A stretch of 6,821 nt of DNA from Alphaproteobacteria bacterium (GTDB lineage: Bacteria; Pseudomonadota; Alphaproteobacteria; ATCC43930; CGMCC-115725): the NCBI GenBank assembly GCA_017353855.1, contig JAFMSA010000229.1:1-6821 (forward strand). The letters are read 5' to 3'. The notes below the pieces were generated by a model. The model was not told the origin of the DNA, did no database searches, and saw only the letters and a program-made list of their open reading frames with translations. A program made the position numbers and the translations under genes. Below are positions 1-6,249 of this stretch, one piece after another. Position 1 is the stretch's first letter. Every line of letters begins with the position of its first letter.

Positions 1-84
1 CCCGACAACCCGTTGGCCGGCAAGTTGCGGCCGGGCATGTCCGTCATCGCGACAATCCTCACCGACACCACACCGCCGCCTTGA
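1..84 (+). CDS. C-terminal end of HlyD/EmrA-type membrane-fusion efflux subunit (partial)
   Basis: Only the last 27 codons and the TGA stop are inside the window; the gene enters from the left edge. The peptide contains KLRPGMSVIATILTDT. The L-R-P-G-M-x-V step followed by a short beta strand is typical of the end of HlyD/EmrA periplasmic adaptor proteins, which link an inner-membrane pump to an outer-membrane channel. Its stop overlaps the start of the DHA2 exporter that follows, which is the usual emrA-emrB order. The family call rests on a short tail plus context, so the subfamily cannot be fixed. Confidence 0.75.
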   Translation, partial: PDNPLAGKLRPGMSVIATILTDTTPPP

Positions 85-1673
85 CCGAACCGGCGATAAC
101 AGGGGTAACGCCGATACCGCTGCCCGCGGTAGGCCGCTGCGAGTATCCCGCCGTCGGGGTTGTCGCGGTGATGATGGGCGCGATCATCTCGACCCTCAAC
201 GCGCGGCTCACGACGCAAGGTCTCGCCGATATCCGCGGCGCGCTCGGCCTCGGCTTCGACGACGGCTCGTGGATCAGCACGATCTTCTCGGCCGCGCAAA
301 TGGTCGTGACGCCGGCGGCGGCGTGGATGGGCACCGTGCTCAGCACCCGCCGCGTGCTGCTGTGGACTGGCGCGGTCTTTACATTAGCCTCGCTGCCGCC
401 TCCGCTCGTGCATGATTACAACACGCTGATCGGGCTGCAATTTGTCCGCGGGCTCGCGGTCGGCGCCTTCATTCCCGCGGCGCTCGGCTTCGTCGTGCGC
501 AGCCTGGCCCCACAATGGCGGATCTGGGGCATCGCCGCCTACGCGTTCCGCTTCGCCTTTTCGCAGAATATCGGCAGCGCGGTAGAGGGATGGTATTCGG
601 AGGCCGGGCATTGGGAATGGATCTTCTGGCAGAACGCGGCGCTGACGCCGGTGATGCTGCTCCTCACCGCGGTCGCGATGCCGCATCGACCGGTGGACCG
701 CGATTTGCTTCGGCGAACCGATTGGACCGGCATCGTCTATGCGGGTGTCGGCTTCGGCCTCATCTATGCCGGCCTTGATCAGGGCAACCGGCTCGACTGG
801 TTCAATTCAGGAGTGCTGACCGGGCTCCTGCTTGCCGGCGGCGTGCTCGTCGTCGCCTTTATCATGCTCGAGGCCCGCGTCGCATACCCGCTGATCCATC
901 TGAGCGTACTGGCTCAGCGCAATATCGCAGCGGCGGCTCTGCTGATCGTTATCTACCCCGGTTTCGGGACCACCGGGGCTTCCTTTGCGGTGCCCGACTA
1001 TCTGACCCGCGTCCAGGGATTGCGCGCCTTGCAGATCGGTGACGCGCTCAACTGGATAGCGCTGCCGCAATTCGTGCTGGTGCCGCTCGTCGCGCTATTG
1101 CTGAAGCGAATCGATGCCCGGCTGTTGCTGGTGTTTGGGGCCACGATGATCTCGATCGGCAGCTGGATCCAGACCGGGCTGACTCACGATTGGGTCGGTG
1201 GGAATTTCATCGTCGCACAGCTGATCGAGGCCGTCGGTTTCGCTTTTGCGATCACCTCGGTGATCGCCTTCGCCGTCGCCAACATCACGCCGGCGCTGGC
1301 GGCGGCGATCGCCACAACGATCCAGATCGCGCGGTGGCTGGGCAGTGAAATGGGCAGTGCGGTGATCCAGACGTTTGTGCGCGTTCGCGAGCAGGTCTAT
1401 TCGAATTTGATCGGACTGCACGTGGTGACCGGTCCGCCGGCGACCGAGCAGGCGACCGCGCAGTTGGCCGGCCCATTCGGCAGCCGTGCGACGGGGATTG
1501 GCGAGCCAGGCGCGCAGGGCACGGCGGTGCTCGCCAGCATTGTGCGCCGCGAGGCTTATGTGCGGGCCTACATCGACGCGTTCTGGCTGATTTCCTGGGT
1601 TTCGCTGCTCGGTATCCTGCTTGTGCTGCTGCTGCGCCCGCCACCGCCGAACCCGCTTATTCCTTCCCGCTGA
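81..1673 (+). CDS. MFS exporter, DHA2 (EmrB/QacA) family, 14 TM
   Basis: This is a 530-residue inner-membrane exporter, expected to be a proton-driven pump for drugs or other small toxic molecules working with the adaptor encoded just upstream. About 14 hydrophobic segments are visible, roughly at residues 24-43, 62-85, 92-108, 115-139, 148-168, 180-199, 215-232, 244-263, 281-303, 322-341, 347-365, 375-400, 404-432 and 500-518, with a long loop at 433-490. The C-terminal RREAYVRAYIDAFW stretch is typical of EmrB-like proteins. The TTG start is preferred because its TTGA overlaps the adaptor stop, suggesting translational coupling, and because starting at the ATG codons at residues 31-32 would cut TM1. 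No Shine-Dalgarno is seen before TTG. Motif A is degenerate (GTVLSTRRVLLW, without the usual Asp), and motif C lacks its Gly-Pro pair (NIGSAVEGWY). The substrate cannot be predicted. Confidence 0.9.
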   Translation: MTEPAITGVTPIPLPAVGRCEYPAVGVVAVMMGAIISTLNARLTTQGLADIRGALGLGFDDGSWISTIFSAAQMVVTPAAAWMGTVLSTRRVLLWTGAVFTLASLPPPLVHDYNTLIGLQFVRGLAVGAFIPAALGFVVRSLAPQWRIWGIAAYAFRFAFSQNIGSAVEGWYSEAGHWEWIFWQNAALTPVMLLLTAVAMPHRPVDRDLLRRTDWTGIVYAGVGFGLIYAGLDQGNRLDWFNSGVLTGLLLAGGVLVVAFIMLEARVAYPLIHLSVLAQRNIAAAALLIVIYPGFGTTGASFAVPDYLTRVQGLRALQIGDALNWIALPQFVLVPLVALLLKRIDARLLLVFGATMISIGSWIQTGLTHDWVGGNFIVAQLIEAVGFAFAITSVIAFAVANITPALAAAIATTIQIARWLGSEMGSAVIQTFVRVREQVYSNLIGLHVVTGPPATEQATAQLAGPFGSRATGIGEPGAQGTAVLASIVRREAYVRAYIDAFWLISWVSLLGILLVLLLRPPPPNPLIPSR

Positions 1674-1684
1674 GCCTCATCAAT

Positions 1685-1718
1685 TTGCGGCTACTTGCGG
1701 TCCAGCAGGTAGCCGTAA
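1685..1718. terminator. Long hairpin after the efflux operon (possible terminator)
   Basis: The left arm TTGCGGCTACTTGC (1685-1698) pairs with the right arm GCAGGTAGCCGTAA (1705-1718) around a 6-base loop: 14 pairs, two of them G-U type. It begins 11 bases after the exporter stop, the normal place for a terminator. No run of T follows on either strand, so it is not a textbook intrinsic terminator. It may instead protect the mRNA 3' end or act with Rho. Confidence 0.4.
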
Positions 1719-1954
1719 CGCAGCGGGAAAAGCGCAACGTCCGACAGCAGTGATTGGCGGCCTTTTCTACCCAGCCGTTTTTCTCTCAGGCGTGCCCTGC
1801 CCGAGGTCGGCTTAGGGTCATGGGCGGTAAACCTCGAACTGAGCATATTTTCTCCGGTTTCCCTCCCATAACCGACCTTTGAACGGGCATCGCCGTCAAT
1901 AAAGAAACGGCGCGGTCCCGTCTGCGGCATCGGGTGTGCGCACCGTTCGGGCAA
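1691..1954 (-). CDS. Unrecognised open frame, possible gene remnant
   Basis: This 87-codon frame has its first ATG at 1954. The same frame is open up to the integrase stop at 2045, adding about 30 codons that read like a hydrophobic segment (FSAVGFVLTLVAAIGAF). No ATG or GTG lies in that upstream part and no convincing ribosome site was seen. I do not recognise the protein; it ends with LFPLRYGYLLDRK. Its third-position GC bias is weaker than in the neighbouring genes. The last codons and the stop overlap the hairpin at 1685-1718. It may be the 3' part of a gene cut by the neighbouring integration, or simply non-coding DNA. Confidence 0.22.
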   Translation of the reverse strand: MPERCAHPMPQTGPRRFFIDGDARSKVGYGRETGENMLSSRFTAHDPKPTSGRARLREKRLGRKGRQSLLSDVALFPLRYGYLLDRK

Positions 1955-2044
1955 TCCGGAAGCGATGATCCGAAAAAGTTCGCCGTCGAACGCGCCGATC
2001 GCCGCGACCAGAGTCAGGACGAAACCTACTGCGGAGAATAAGAT

Positions 2045-3334
2045 CTATTGGCGCGTTGGCTCCCCACTTACAGTATCCTTGAGCGGGTTCGGGATGACTT
2101 CGACTGCGGCCTTCAGTGTCTCGAACCACCGCTTGCCATAGCCAGCATGCGCCCCCTTGCCCGCATGGCCGAGAATGTAGCGCTCGATATCCTCTTTGAC
2201 AGCGGGTGATCCATCGGGAAGCCGGGTGTTGCGCAGATAGGAAGTCGCAGTGTGCCGGTGCGAATAAAACGGTTTGTTCGGGTCAGTGATCTTGACGACG
2301 TTGCGCAGCCAGATCGAGCACTCGGTCGTTACCTTGCTGGCTCGCTTGCCGTAGGTGTCGAGCGGCATGTTGGGGAATAGCGGCCCGCCCAGCGGTAATG
2401 ATCTCCAATAATCGACAAAACCCTCGTCGAGCAGTGCCCCGTGCAACGCGAGCTTGCGTGTCGATACCTTGGTCTTGAGCCGCTGATCGCGCGAGCGGTG
2501 CTTTCGATGGATACTCATGACCCAGATCCCATCAATACACTCGATGTCGAGGGTGCTGGCGTCGGCCACCTCTGAAGTTCGCGTTCCAAGGAAGGAGCAA
2601 ACCCAGTTAATCCAGTAAACGTGCGGCGCAGCCTCGCGAGCCAGGGTCAAGATCAGCTTGCGTTCTTCCGGCGTGAAATCGTCGCGCTCCTTCCTATCGC
2701 CGGCACTGTATTTGATCCGGGCCATCGGATTCGTCGTAATGTGCTCGTTGTCGAACCCGTAGGTGAACAGCGCCTTCAACAGCTTGAGGTGGTTCAAGAT
2801 AGAGCCGGATGATAGATCGCCTTCGTCGATCATCGCGTCGCGGTAATCTCGGCAGTTCTCAAACTCGACGCGCGCCATGTCATCGTGACCAAGCCATTCA
2901 GCGAACCGGCCACACTTTGCCTTCATGTCTTGGTTGCCCTTTTTCGGCGCGTTCGTCTGTTTCGCCCAGAGCAGGATGATCCGATCAAAGGGGACCGGGT
3001 TGGTCTGCGTCTCCGGTAGTGCCGGCGCCGGGGGCGGTCGGACAAGACGCGCCTCAGGAGGAAATCGGTTCTGGCCGCGGTGATAGGCGCGATACCGCGT
3101 GATCCAATCATACCCTTGGGGATTTTCCGTGATCGAAGCGGCGCTGGTGATCGCGGCCTGGAAATCTGCAATCCATATGACGGCTAACCGGTTGGCCTCA
3201 CGTTGATTTCCGGTGCCGAGCGCTCGCGTCAGATTGGCCTTGCCGGTATGGGGCGGCGGCAGATACGGCCGGAGCTCCGGAGGCACTACGATCCGAACCC
3301 GGTATTTTCCGCTGACGATTTGTAGATACGGCAT
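2045..3334 (-). CDS. Tyrosine recombinase / phage-type integrase
   Basis: This is a 429-residue site-specific recombinase that would cut and rejoin DNA at attachment sites through a covalent tyrosine link. The N-terminus (MPYLQIVSGKYRVRIVVP) resembles the small N-terminal domain of many proteobacterial island integrases. A core-binding region spans about residues 113-209 and the catalytic domain about 220-415. Catalytic residues, numbered from this start: Arg252 in GTRTSE, Lys287 or Lys289 in LKTKVSTR, Arg360 in FYSHRHT, His390 in ILGH, and the nucleophile Tyr399 in AGYGKRW, nine residues after His390 as in Cre. The His of the HxxR box is Tyr357. The frame extends to 3394, but the ATG at 3334 is chosen because AAGG lies nine bases before it and the domain begins there. 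GC is visibly lower than in dinB or the exporter, which suggests transfer. The gene appears intact and stands next to a truncated ligase. Confidence 0.92.
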   Translation of the reverse strand: MPYLQIVSGKYRVRIVVPPELRPYLPPPHTGKANLTRALGTGNQREANRLAVIWIADFQAAITSAASITENPQGYDWITRYRAYHRGQNRFPPEARLVRPPPAPALPETQTNPVPFDRIILLWAKQTNAPKKGNQDMKAKCGRFAEWLGHDDMARVEFENCRDYRDAMIDEGDLSSGSILNHLKLLKALFTYGFDNEHITTNPMARIKYSAGDRKERDDFTPEERKLILTLAREAAPHVYWINWVCSFLGTRTSEVADASTLDIECIDGIWVMSIHRKHRSRDQRLKTKVSTRKLALHGALLDEGFVDYWRSLPLGGPLFPNMPLDTYGKRASKVTTECSIWLRNVVKITDPNKPFYSHRHTATSYLRNTRLPDGSPAVKEDIERYILGHAGKGAHAGYGKRWFETLKAAVEVIPNPLKDTVSGEPTRQ

Positions 3335-3343
3335 CGCTCGCAT

Positions 3344-3347
3344 CCTT
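3344..3347 (-). promoter_or_regulatory. Ribosome binding site of the integrase
   Basis: On the minus strand AAGG is followed by nine bases and then the ATG at 3334. An in-frame ATG at 3343 directly abuts the AAGG and could not use it, and no other purine-rich site is seen for the ATG at 3394. This supports the 429-residue product. Confidence 0.5.
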
Positions 3348-3356
3348 GTGAAACTC

Positions 3357-3389
3357 CCCGTGTTGGACCCAACGCTGGACTCACACGGG
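3357..3389. promoter_or_regulatory. Dyad upstream of the integrase (operator or recombinase site candidate)
   Basis: CCCGTGT at 3357-3363 and ACACGGG at 3383-3389 form a perfect 7-bp inverted repeat around 19 bases. Inside lies a second dyad, GTTGG-AC-CCAAC (3362-3373), and TGGAC occurs twice (3364-3368 and 3376-3380). The block sits 23 to 55 bases before the integrase start, where an operator, leader hairpin or recombinase-binding site could lie. No clear -35/-10 pair was found. Its function is inferred from position and symmetry only. Confidence 0.33.
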
Positions 3390-3443
3390 ATCATTCAAGG
3401 GTGCAGAAAAGCTGAAGTTGAGGCTATCTCTGGTGCCTGATGG

Positions 3444-4058
3444 TTAGTGATACGCGGTCCAGCCGACCACCACGAACTCCTCGCGGTTCAGACATTTCAC
3501 TTTAAGCCTTTAAGCCACAGGCCGCGATTGCCGGGAGCGTAGGGCGCATCGACCCGCTTCGAGACGATCCCTTCCACTTTCAGCGCGCAGGCATGATCTT
3601 AGACCCGTGCCCGATCTGGTGATCGCTGAAGTGCAGCGCCGAGGCCGCACACGCGCAGACGTTCCTTGCGCTCCGTAAGCGGCATGGGGGCAATCGCGGC
3701 GCCATCGAGGTGAAGCAAATCGAAAAGGAAAAGACGAGAGCGCCGCTGTTACCGGTGTCTGATGCGTTCTGGATCAGGCTGAACGAGGTGGTGCCGTCAG
3801 GGCGGACGCCGCACAGCTCGCCGTCGAGATAGGCCTGCCGCGCCGTGAGCTTTGCGACCGCCGCGGCGATCGACGGGTATTTGGGAGTCCAGTCGAGCGC
3901 GGTGCGGGTCAGCAGCCGGACCGAGCCGCGGTCCAGCCGGGCATGCATGCGGTAACCGTCGAATTTGATCTCGTGCGGCACTCCGGCCCATCGGAAGGCT
4001 GGCCAACGGGGAGCGCCGTCGCCTCGGCGCGACGCCTTCCGCCGGGCGGTCGCGCCAT
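3444..4058 (-). pseudogene. Decayed ATP-dependent DNA ligase (LigD ligase-domain type)
   Basis: Pieces of an ATP-dependent ligase lie in order but in different frames. Motif I is HEIKFDGYR, with the adenylated Lys codon at 3964-3966. It is followed by LTRTALDWTPKYPSIAAAV, motif III YLDGELCG, and then FDLLHLDG and LTERKERLR, which need a shift near 3729-3732 where one A is missing from a run. SDHQIGHG (about 3604-3630) is back in the first frame. ACALKVEGIVSKR (motif IV) and GNRGLWLK follow after another break near 3599-3603 and an in-frame TAA. Motif V, KVKCLNREEFVVVGW, is restored only by removing an 8-bp duplication. After GWT (near 3459) the ligase match stops, and the frame ends at a TAA at 3446-3444, so most of the OB-fold C-terminus is absent. 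The likely start is the ATG at 4058, but the N-terminus also seems broken before motif I. The living enzyme would seal nicks or breaks, often with Ku; no Ku gene is present here. Confidence 0.87.
3501..3516 (-). repeat. Exact 8-bp tandem duplication breaking the ligase
   Basis: On the coding strand GGCTTAAA occurs twice in a row. Removing one copy joins RGLWLK directly to VKCLNREEF, the expected order in LigD-type ligases. With both copies the frame moves by two bases and meets a stop at once. This looks like replication slippage. Confidence 0.85.
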
Positions 4059-4106
4059 GTCTTGAGGCACTGCGCGCTCCCACCCGCGGATCGATCCGGG
4101 CCAGGT

Positions 4107-4943
4107 TTAACCGTTCACCTGCTGCATGATTTTCGTCCACCGATCCACGATCGGCAGCACCTTGTCTGCCTTCTCGGGCGGGAACATCGGCACGACGCGG
4201 GCAACGCCCATTTCATTGAGGCGCTTCACCCGGTCGAGATCCTCGCCGAGTGCGAACGAGGTGATTTCGATGCCAGCTGGATCGCGGCCGGCCTCGCGGG
4301 CTATCTGGCGGAATTTCGGCAGGACCTCGCGGATATCGCCACCTGGAATCCAACCATCGCCATAGCGGATGGCGCGCCGTGCGCCATGCGGAAAAGCGCC
4401 ACCGACATGGATCGGTGGATGCGGTTTCTGGACCGGTTTGGGCCGGGCGATCATCGGATCGAAATTGACGAATTCGCCGTGATACTCCGCTGTCTCCTTC
4501 GTCCAGATTTCCTTCATCGCCTCGATCGATTCGCGCACCCGCTTGAAGCGGGTCGCATAGACGGTGCCGTGGTCTTCCATTTCGTCCTGGTTCCAGCCGC
4601 CGCCGACGCCAAACAGGAACCGTCCCTGGCTGACCTGGTCGGTTGAGGCGACGAGCTTCGCGGTCTGGATCACATCACGCTGCTGAATGAGTGCCACGCC
4701 GGTGCCCAGTTTGATGGTCCTGGTCGCCTGGGCGGCTGCGGCCAGCACCACGAACGGGTCCATCGCGTCGAAATACGGTTTCGGCAGATCGCCGCCTCCC
4801 GGGAACGGTGTCTTGCGCGACAGCGGGATATGCGAGTGCTCGGGCGCCCAGACCGACTCGAAACCGCGCTCCTCGAGGGCACGGGCAAGCTCCGGCGCCG
4901 ACATGGAATAATCGGTAAAGAACATCGCGCCGCCGAAATGCAT
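4107..4943 (-). CDS. LLM-class (luciferase-like) flavin/F420-type oxidoreductase
   Basis: This is a 278-residue cytosolic oxidoreductase of the bacterial luciferase-like superfamily, a TIM barrel using reduced flavin or F420. Family signs in order: MFFTDYSMSAPELARALEER (7-26), VWAPEHSHIP (31-40), MDPFVVLAAAA followed by RTIKLGTGVAL (61-85), LVASTDQVSQGRFLFGVGGG (97-116) followed by WNQDEMEDHG, RFKRVRESIEAMKEIW (132-147), RPKPVQKPHPPIHVGG (167-182) and RRAIRYGDGWIP (189-200). The length suits the short LLM group often labelled F420-dependent. Because most Hyphomicrobiales are not known F420 users, FMN is a fair alternative. The start at 4943 is preceded by AGGA seven bases upstream. The gene is divergent from dinB, 141 bp away, and 48 bp upstream of the dead ligase on the same strand. 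The substrate is unknown. A long antisense frame over it is a codon-bias shadow. Confidence 0.9.
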   Translation of the reverse strand: MHFGGAMFFTDYSMSAPELARALEERGFESVWAPEHSHIPLSRKTPFPGGGDLPKPYFDAMDPFVVLAAAAQATRTIKLGTGVALIQQRDVIQTAKLVASTDQVSQGRFLFGVGGGWNQDEMEDHGTVYATRFKRVRESIEAMKEIWTKETAEYHGEFVNFDPMIARPKPVQKPHPPIHVGGAFPHGARRAIRYGDGWIPGGDIREVLPKFRQIAREAGRDPAGIEITSFALGEDLDRVKRLNEMGVARVVPMFPPEKADKVLPIVDRWTKIMQQVNG

Positions 4944-4993
4944 GTCCCTTTCCTCGCTATTTTGGGGTTCACTCGGGCGAAGGTTAGCCGGTG

Positions 4994-5007
4994 GCGCCGG
5001 CCGGCGC
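4994..5007. promoter_or_regulatory. 14-bp perfect palindrome between LLM and dinB
   Basis: GCGCCGGCCGGCGC is a perfect palindrome. Its flanks TAGCCGGTG (4985-4993) and TATCGGTTA (5008-5016) are symmetric at six of nine positions, so the imperfect dyad spans 32 bp. It lies between two divergent genes, where an operator would sit. The pure G/C core could also be a chance result of high GC. Confidence 0.35.
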
Positions 5008-5029
5008 TATCGGTTACCTATCCATAACA

Positions 5030-5049
5030 CGCGGTTCGAGCGAACCGCG
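5030..5049. promoter_or_regulatory. 20-bp inverted repeat upstream of dinB
   Basis: CGCGGTTCGAGCGAACCGCG is two perfect 9-bp arms around AG. It ends 35 bases before the dinB ATG and lies 87 bases before the LLM start. As DNA it could bind a dimeric regulator of one or both genes; as RNA it could fold in a dinB leader. It is not the alphaproteobacterial LexA box, which is a direct repeat GTTC-N7-GTTC. The regulator is unknown. Confidence 0.45.
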
Positions 5050-5074
5050 TCCTCCCCTTGGCCAACGATCCGGC

Positions 5075-5079
5075 GAGGG
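5075..5079 (+). promoter_or_regulatory. Ribosome binding site deciding the dinB start
   Basis: GAGGG is followed by five bases and then the ATG at 5085. The in-frame TTG at 5058 has only a pyrimidine-rich stretch before it, so the ATG is the better start. Confidence 0.6.
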
Positions 5080-5084
5080 CTCGC

Positions 5085-6194
5085 ATGGAAATCGAAGGGC
5101 GGACGAAACAATCCTCGGCCGAGGCGGCCAACCTCCGCAAAATCCTCCATATCGACATGGACGCGTTCTACGCATCGGTCGAACAGCGGGACAATCCCGA
5201 GCTGCGCGGGAAGCCGGTGGCGGTTGGTGGATCGCGCGAACGCGGCGTCGTCGCGGCGGCCAGCTACGAGGCACGGAAGTTCGGGGTGCATTCCGCGATG
5301 CCGTCGATTACTGCCAAGCGGAAATGCCCCGATCTGATCTTCGTCAGGCCGCGCTTTGATGCCTACAGGGCGATCTCTCTGCGGATCCGGGAGATCTTCG
5401 CCGCCTACACGCCGATTATCGAGCCATTGTCGCTTGACGAAGCCTATCTCGACGTCACTGAGAACCTCAAAGGGATCAGCCTGGCGACACAGATCGCGGA
5501 GGAAATCCGGGCAAGGATTCGCGTCGAAACCGAGCTCACGGCGTCGGCCGGCGTCTCCTATAACAAGTTCCTCGCCAAACTCGCCTCGGATCACCGCAAG
5601 CCGGACGGGCTTTTCGTCATTACCCCGAAAATGGGGCCGCGCTTCGTCGAGACACTGCCGGTCAGGAAGTTTCACGGCGTCGGACCCGCCACCGCGAGGA
5701 AGATGTCGGGTCTCGGCATAGAAACCGGGCTCGACCTAAAGGGCCAGAACCTGGAGTTCCTACAGCACCATTTCGGGAAGGCGGGCTCCTACTATTACTG
5801 GGCCGCACGCGGCATCGACGAGCGGCCTGTCCGCCCGGACCGAATACGCAAATCCGTCGGCGCCGAGAACACGTTCCCCGCCGATCTTTTTGCCTATGAA
5901 GCCGCGCGGGGCGCACTTCAAGAGATCGTCGACAAGGTGTGGGGCTACTGCGAGGGCTCCGGCACTCGCGGCCGCACCGTCACGCTCAAGGTCAAGTTCG
6001 CCAACTTTCAGATCATTACGCGCAGCCGCACCGGTCAGACGCCGGTCAGGACGCGAAGCGAGCTCGAACAGCTCGGCGACGCCCTGCTCGAACCTCTCTT
6101 TCCTGTCGCTAGAGGCATTCGGCTCCTGGGCATCTCCATGTCTTCGCTCGCGGCGGAAGAGGCTGAGCAGCCTGAATTCAGCCTGCCCGTTTGA
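5085..6194 (+). CDS. dinB: DNA polymerase IV (Y-family, translesion synthesis)
   Basis: This is a 369-residue error-prone polymerase that copies past damaged bases. Numbered from the ATG: the catalytic acidic residues are Asp24 and Asp26 in HIDMDAFYASVEQRDNP, with Asp118 and Glu119 in SLDEAYLD. The steric-gate aromatic is Tyr29, matching Phe13 of the E. coli enzyme by position. YEARKFGVHSAMP (61-73) and SAGVSYNKFLAKLASDHRKP (154-173) are classic DinB fingers/palm stretches. The thumb has KFHGVGPATARKM (195-207). The little-finger region follows from about 255 (RKSVGAENTF). The C-terminus holds QPEFSL (362-367), which fits the Q-x-x-hydrophobic-x-L form of the E. coli Pol IV clamp-binding motif QLVLGL. 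The length is normal and no damage is seen. No GTTC-N7-GTTC SOS box was found upstream; a 20-bp palindrome lies there instead. Confidence 0.96.
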   Translation: MEIEGRTKQSSAEAANLRKILHIDMDAFYASVEQRDNPELRGKPVAVGGSRERGVVAAASYEARKFGVHSAMPSITAKRKCPDLIFVRPRFDAYRAISLRIREIFAAYTPIIEPLSLDEAYLDVTENLKGISLATQIAEEIRARIRVETELTASAGVSYNKFLAKLASDHRKPDGLFVITPKMGPRFVETLPVRKFHGVGPATARKMSGLGIETGLDLKGQNLEFLQHHFGKAGSYYYWAARGIDERPVRPDRIRKSVGAENTFPADLFAYEAARGALQEIVDKVWGYCEGSGTRGRTVTLKVKFANFQIITRSRTGQTPVRTRSELEQLGDALLEPLFPVARGIRLLGISMSSLAAEEAEQPEFSLPV

Positions 6195-6207
6195 AGCCGC
6201 GAGACCC

Positions 6208-6249
6208 GACCCGGTAATTCAGCTGGTCACGCCGCAGGGAGACGCAGCG
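6208..6249 (+). repeat. Inverted repeat arm: plus-strand methyltransferase-like fragment
   Basis: The first 14 bases (GACCCGGTAATTCA) match exactly, in inverted orientation, the methyltransferase pseudogene at 6461-6448. Over 42 ungapped bases 30 match. Read in the matching frame, this arm encodes DPVIQLVTPQGDAA against DPVIQLAGPAGEAE in the pseudogene. Conservation at the protein level suggests a remnant of a second, related gene on the plus strand, 13 bases after the dinB stop. Confidence 0.6.

Noticed and set aside
1285..1644. Minus-strand frame antisense to the exporter's end
   Set aside because: Arg/Ala/Pro-rich text typical of a shadow frame, opposite a clear membrane protein.
1896..2129. 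77-codon minus-strand frame overlapping the integrase 3' end
   Set aside because: It overlaps the certain integrase coding end in another frame and has an unconvincing composition.
3335..3470. tRNA gene or tRNA fragment as integration site
   Set aside because: No cloverleaf or T-arm sequence could be recognised on either strand near the integrase.
3580..4140. 186-codon minus-strand frame taken as one intact protein
   Set aside because: Its middle matches a DNA ligase, but its first codons lie inside the LLM gene end and its C-terminal third is out of frame with the ligase, so it is a chance frame across a pseudogene.
4062..4646. Long plus-strand frame antisense to the LLM gene
   Set aside because: It mirrors the codon bias of the LLM gene, and its residues show no family features.
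4944..5084. LexA/SOS box upstream of dinB
   Set aside because: GTTC-type half sites occur, but none is in the GTTC-N7-GTTC arrangement; the 20-bp palindrome has different geometry.
5007..5675. 222-codon minus-strand frame antisense to dinB
   Set aside because: The dinB frame carries every catalytic motif; the antisense frame is a high-GC shadow.
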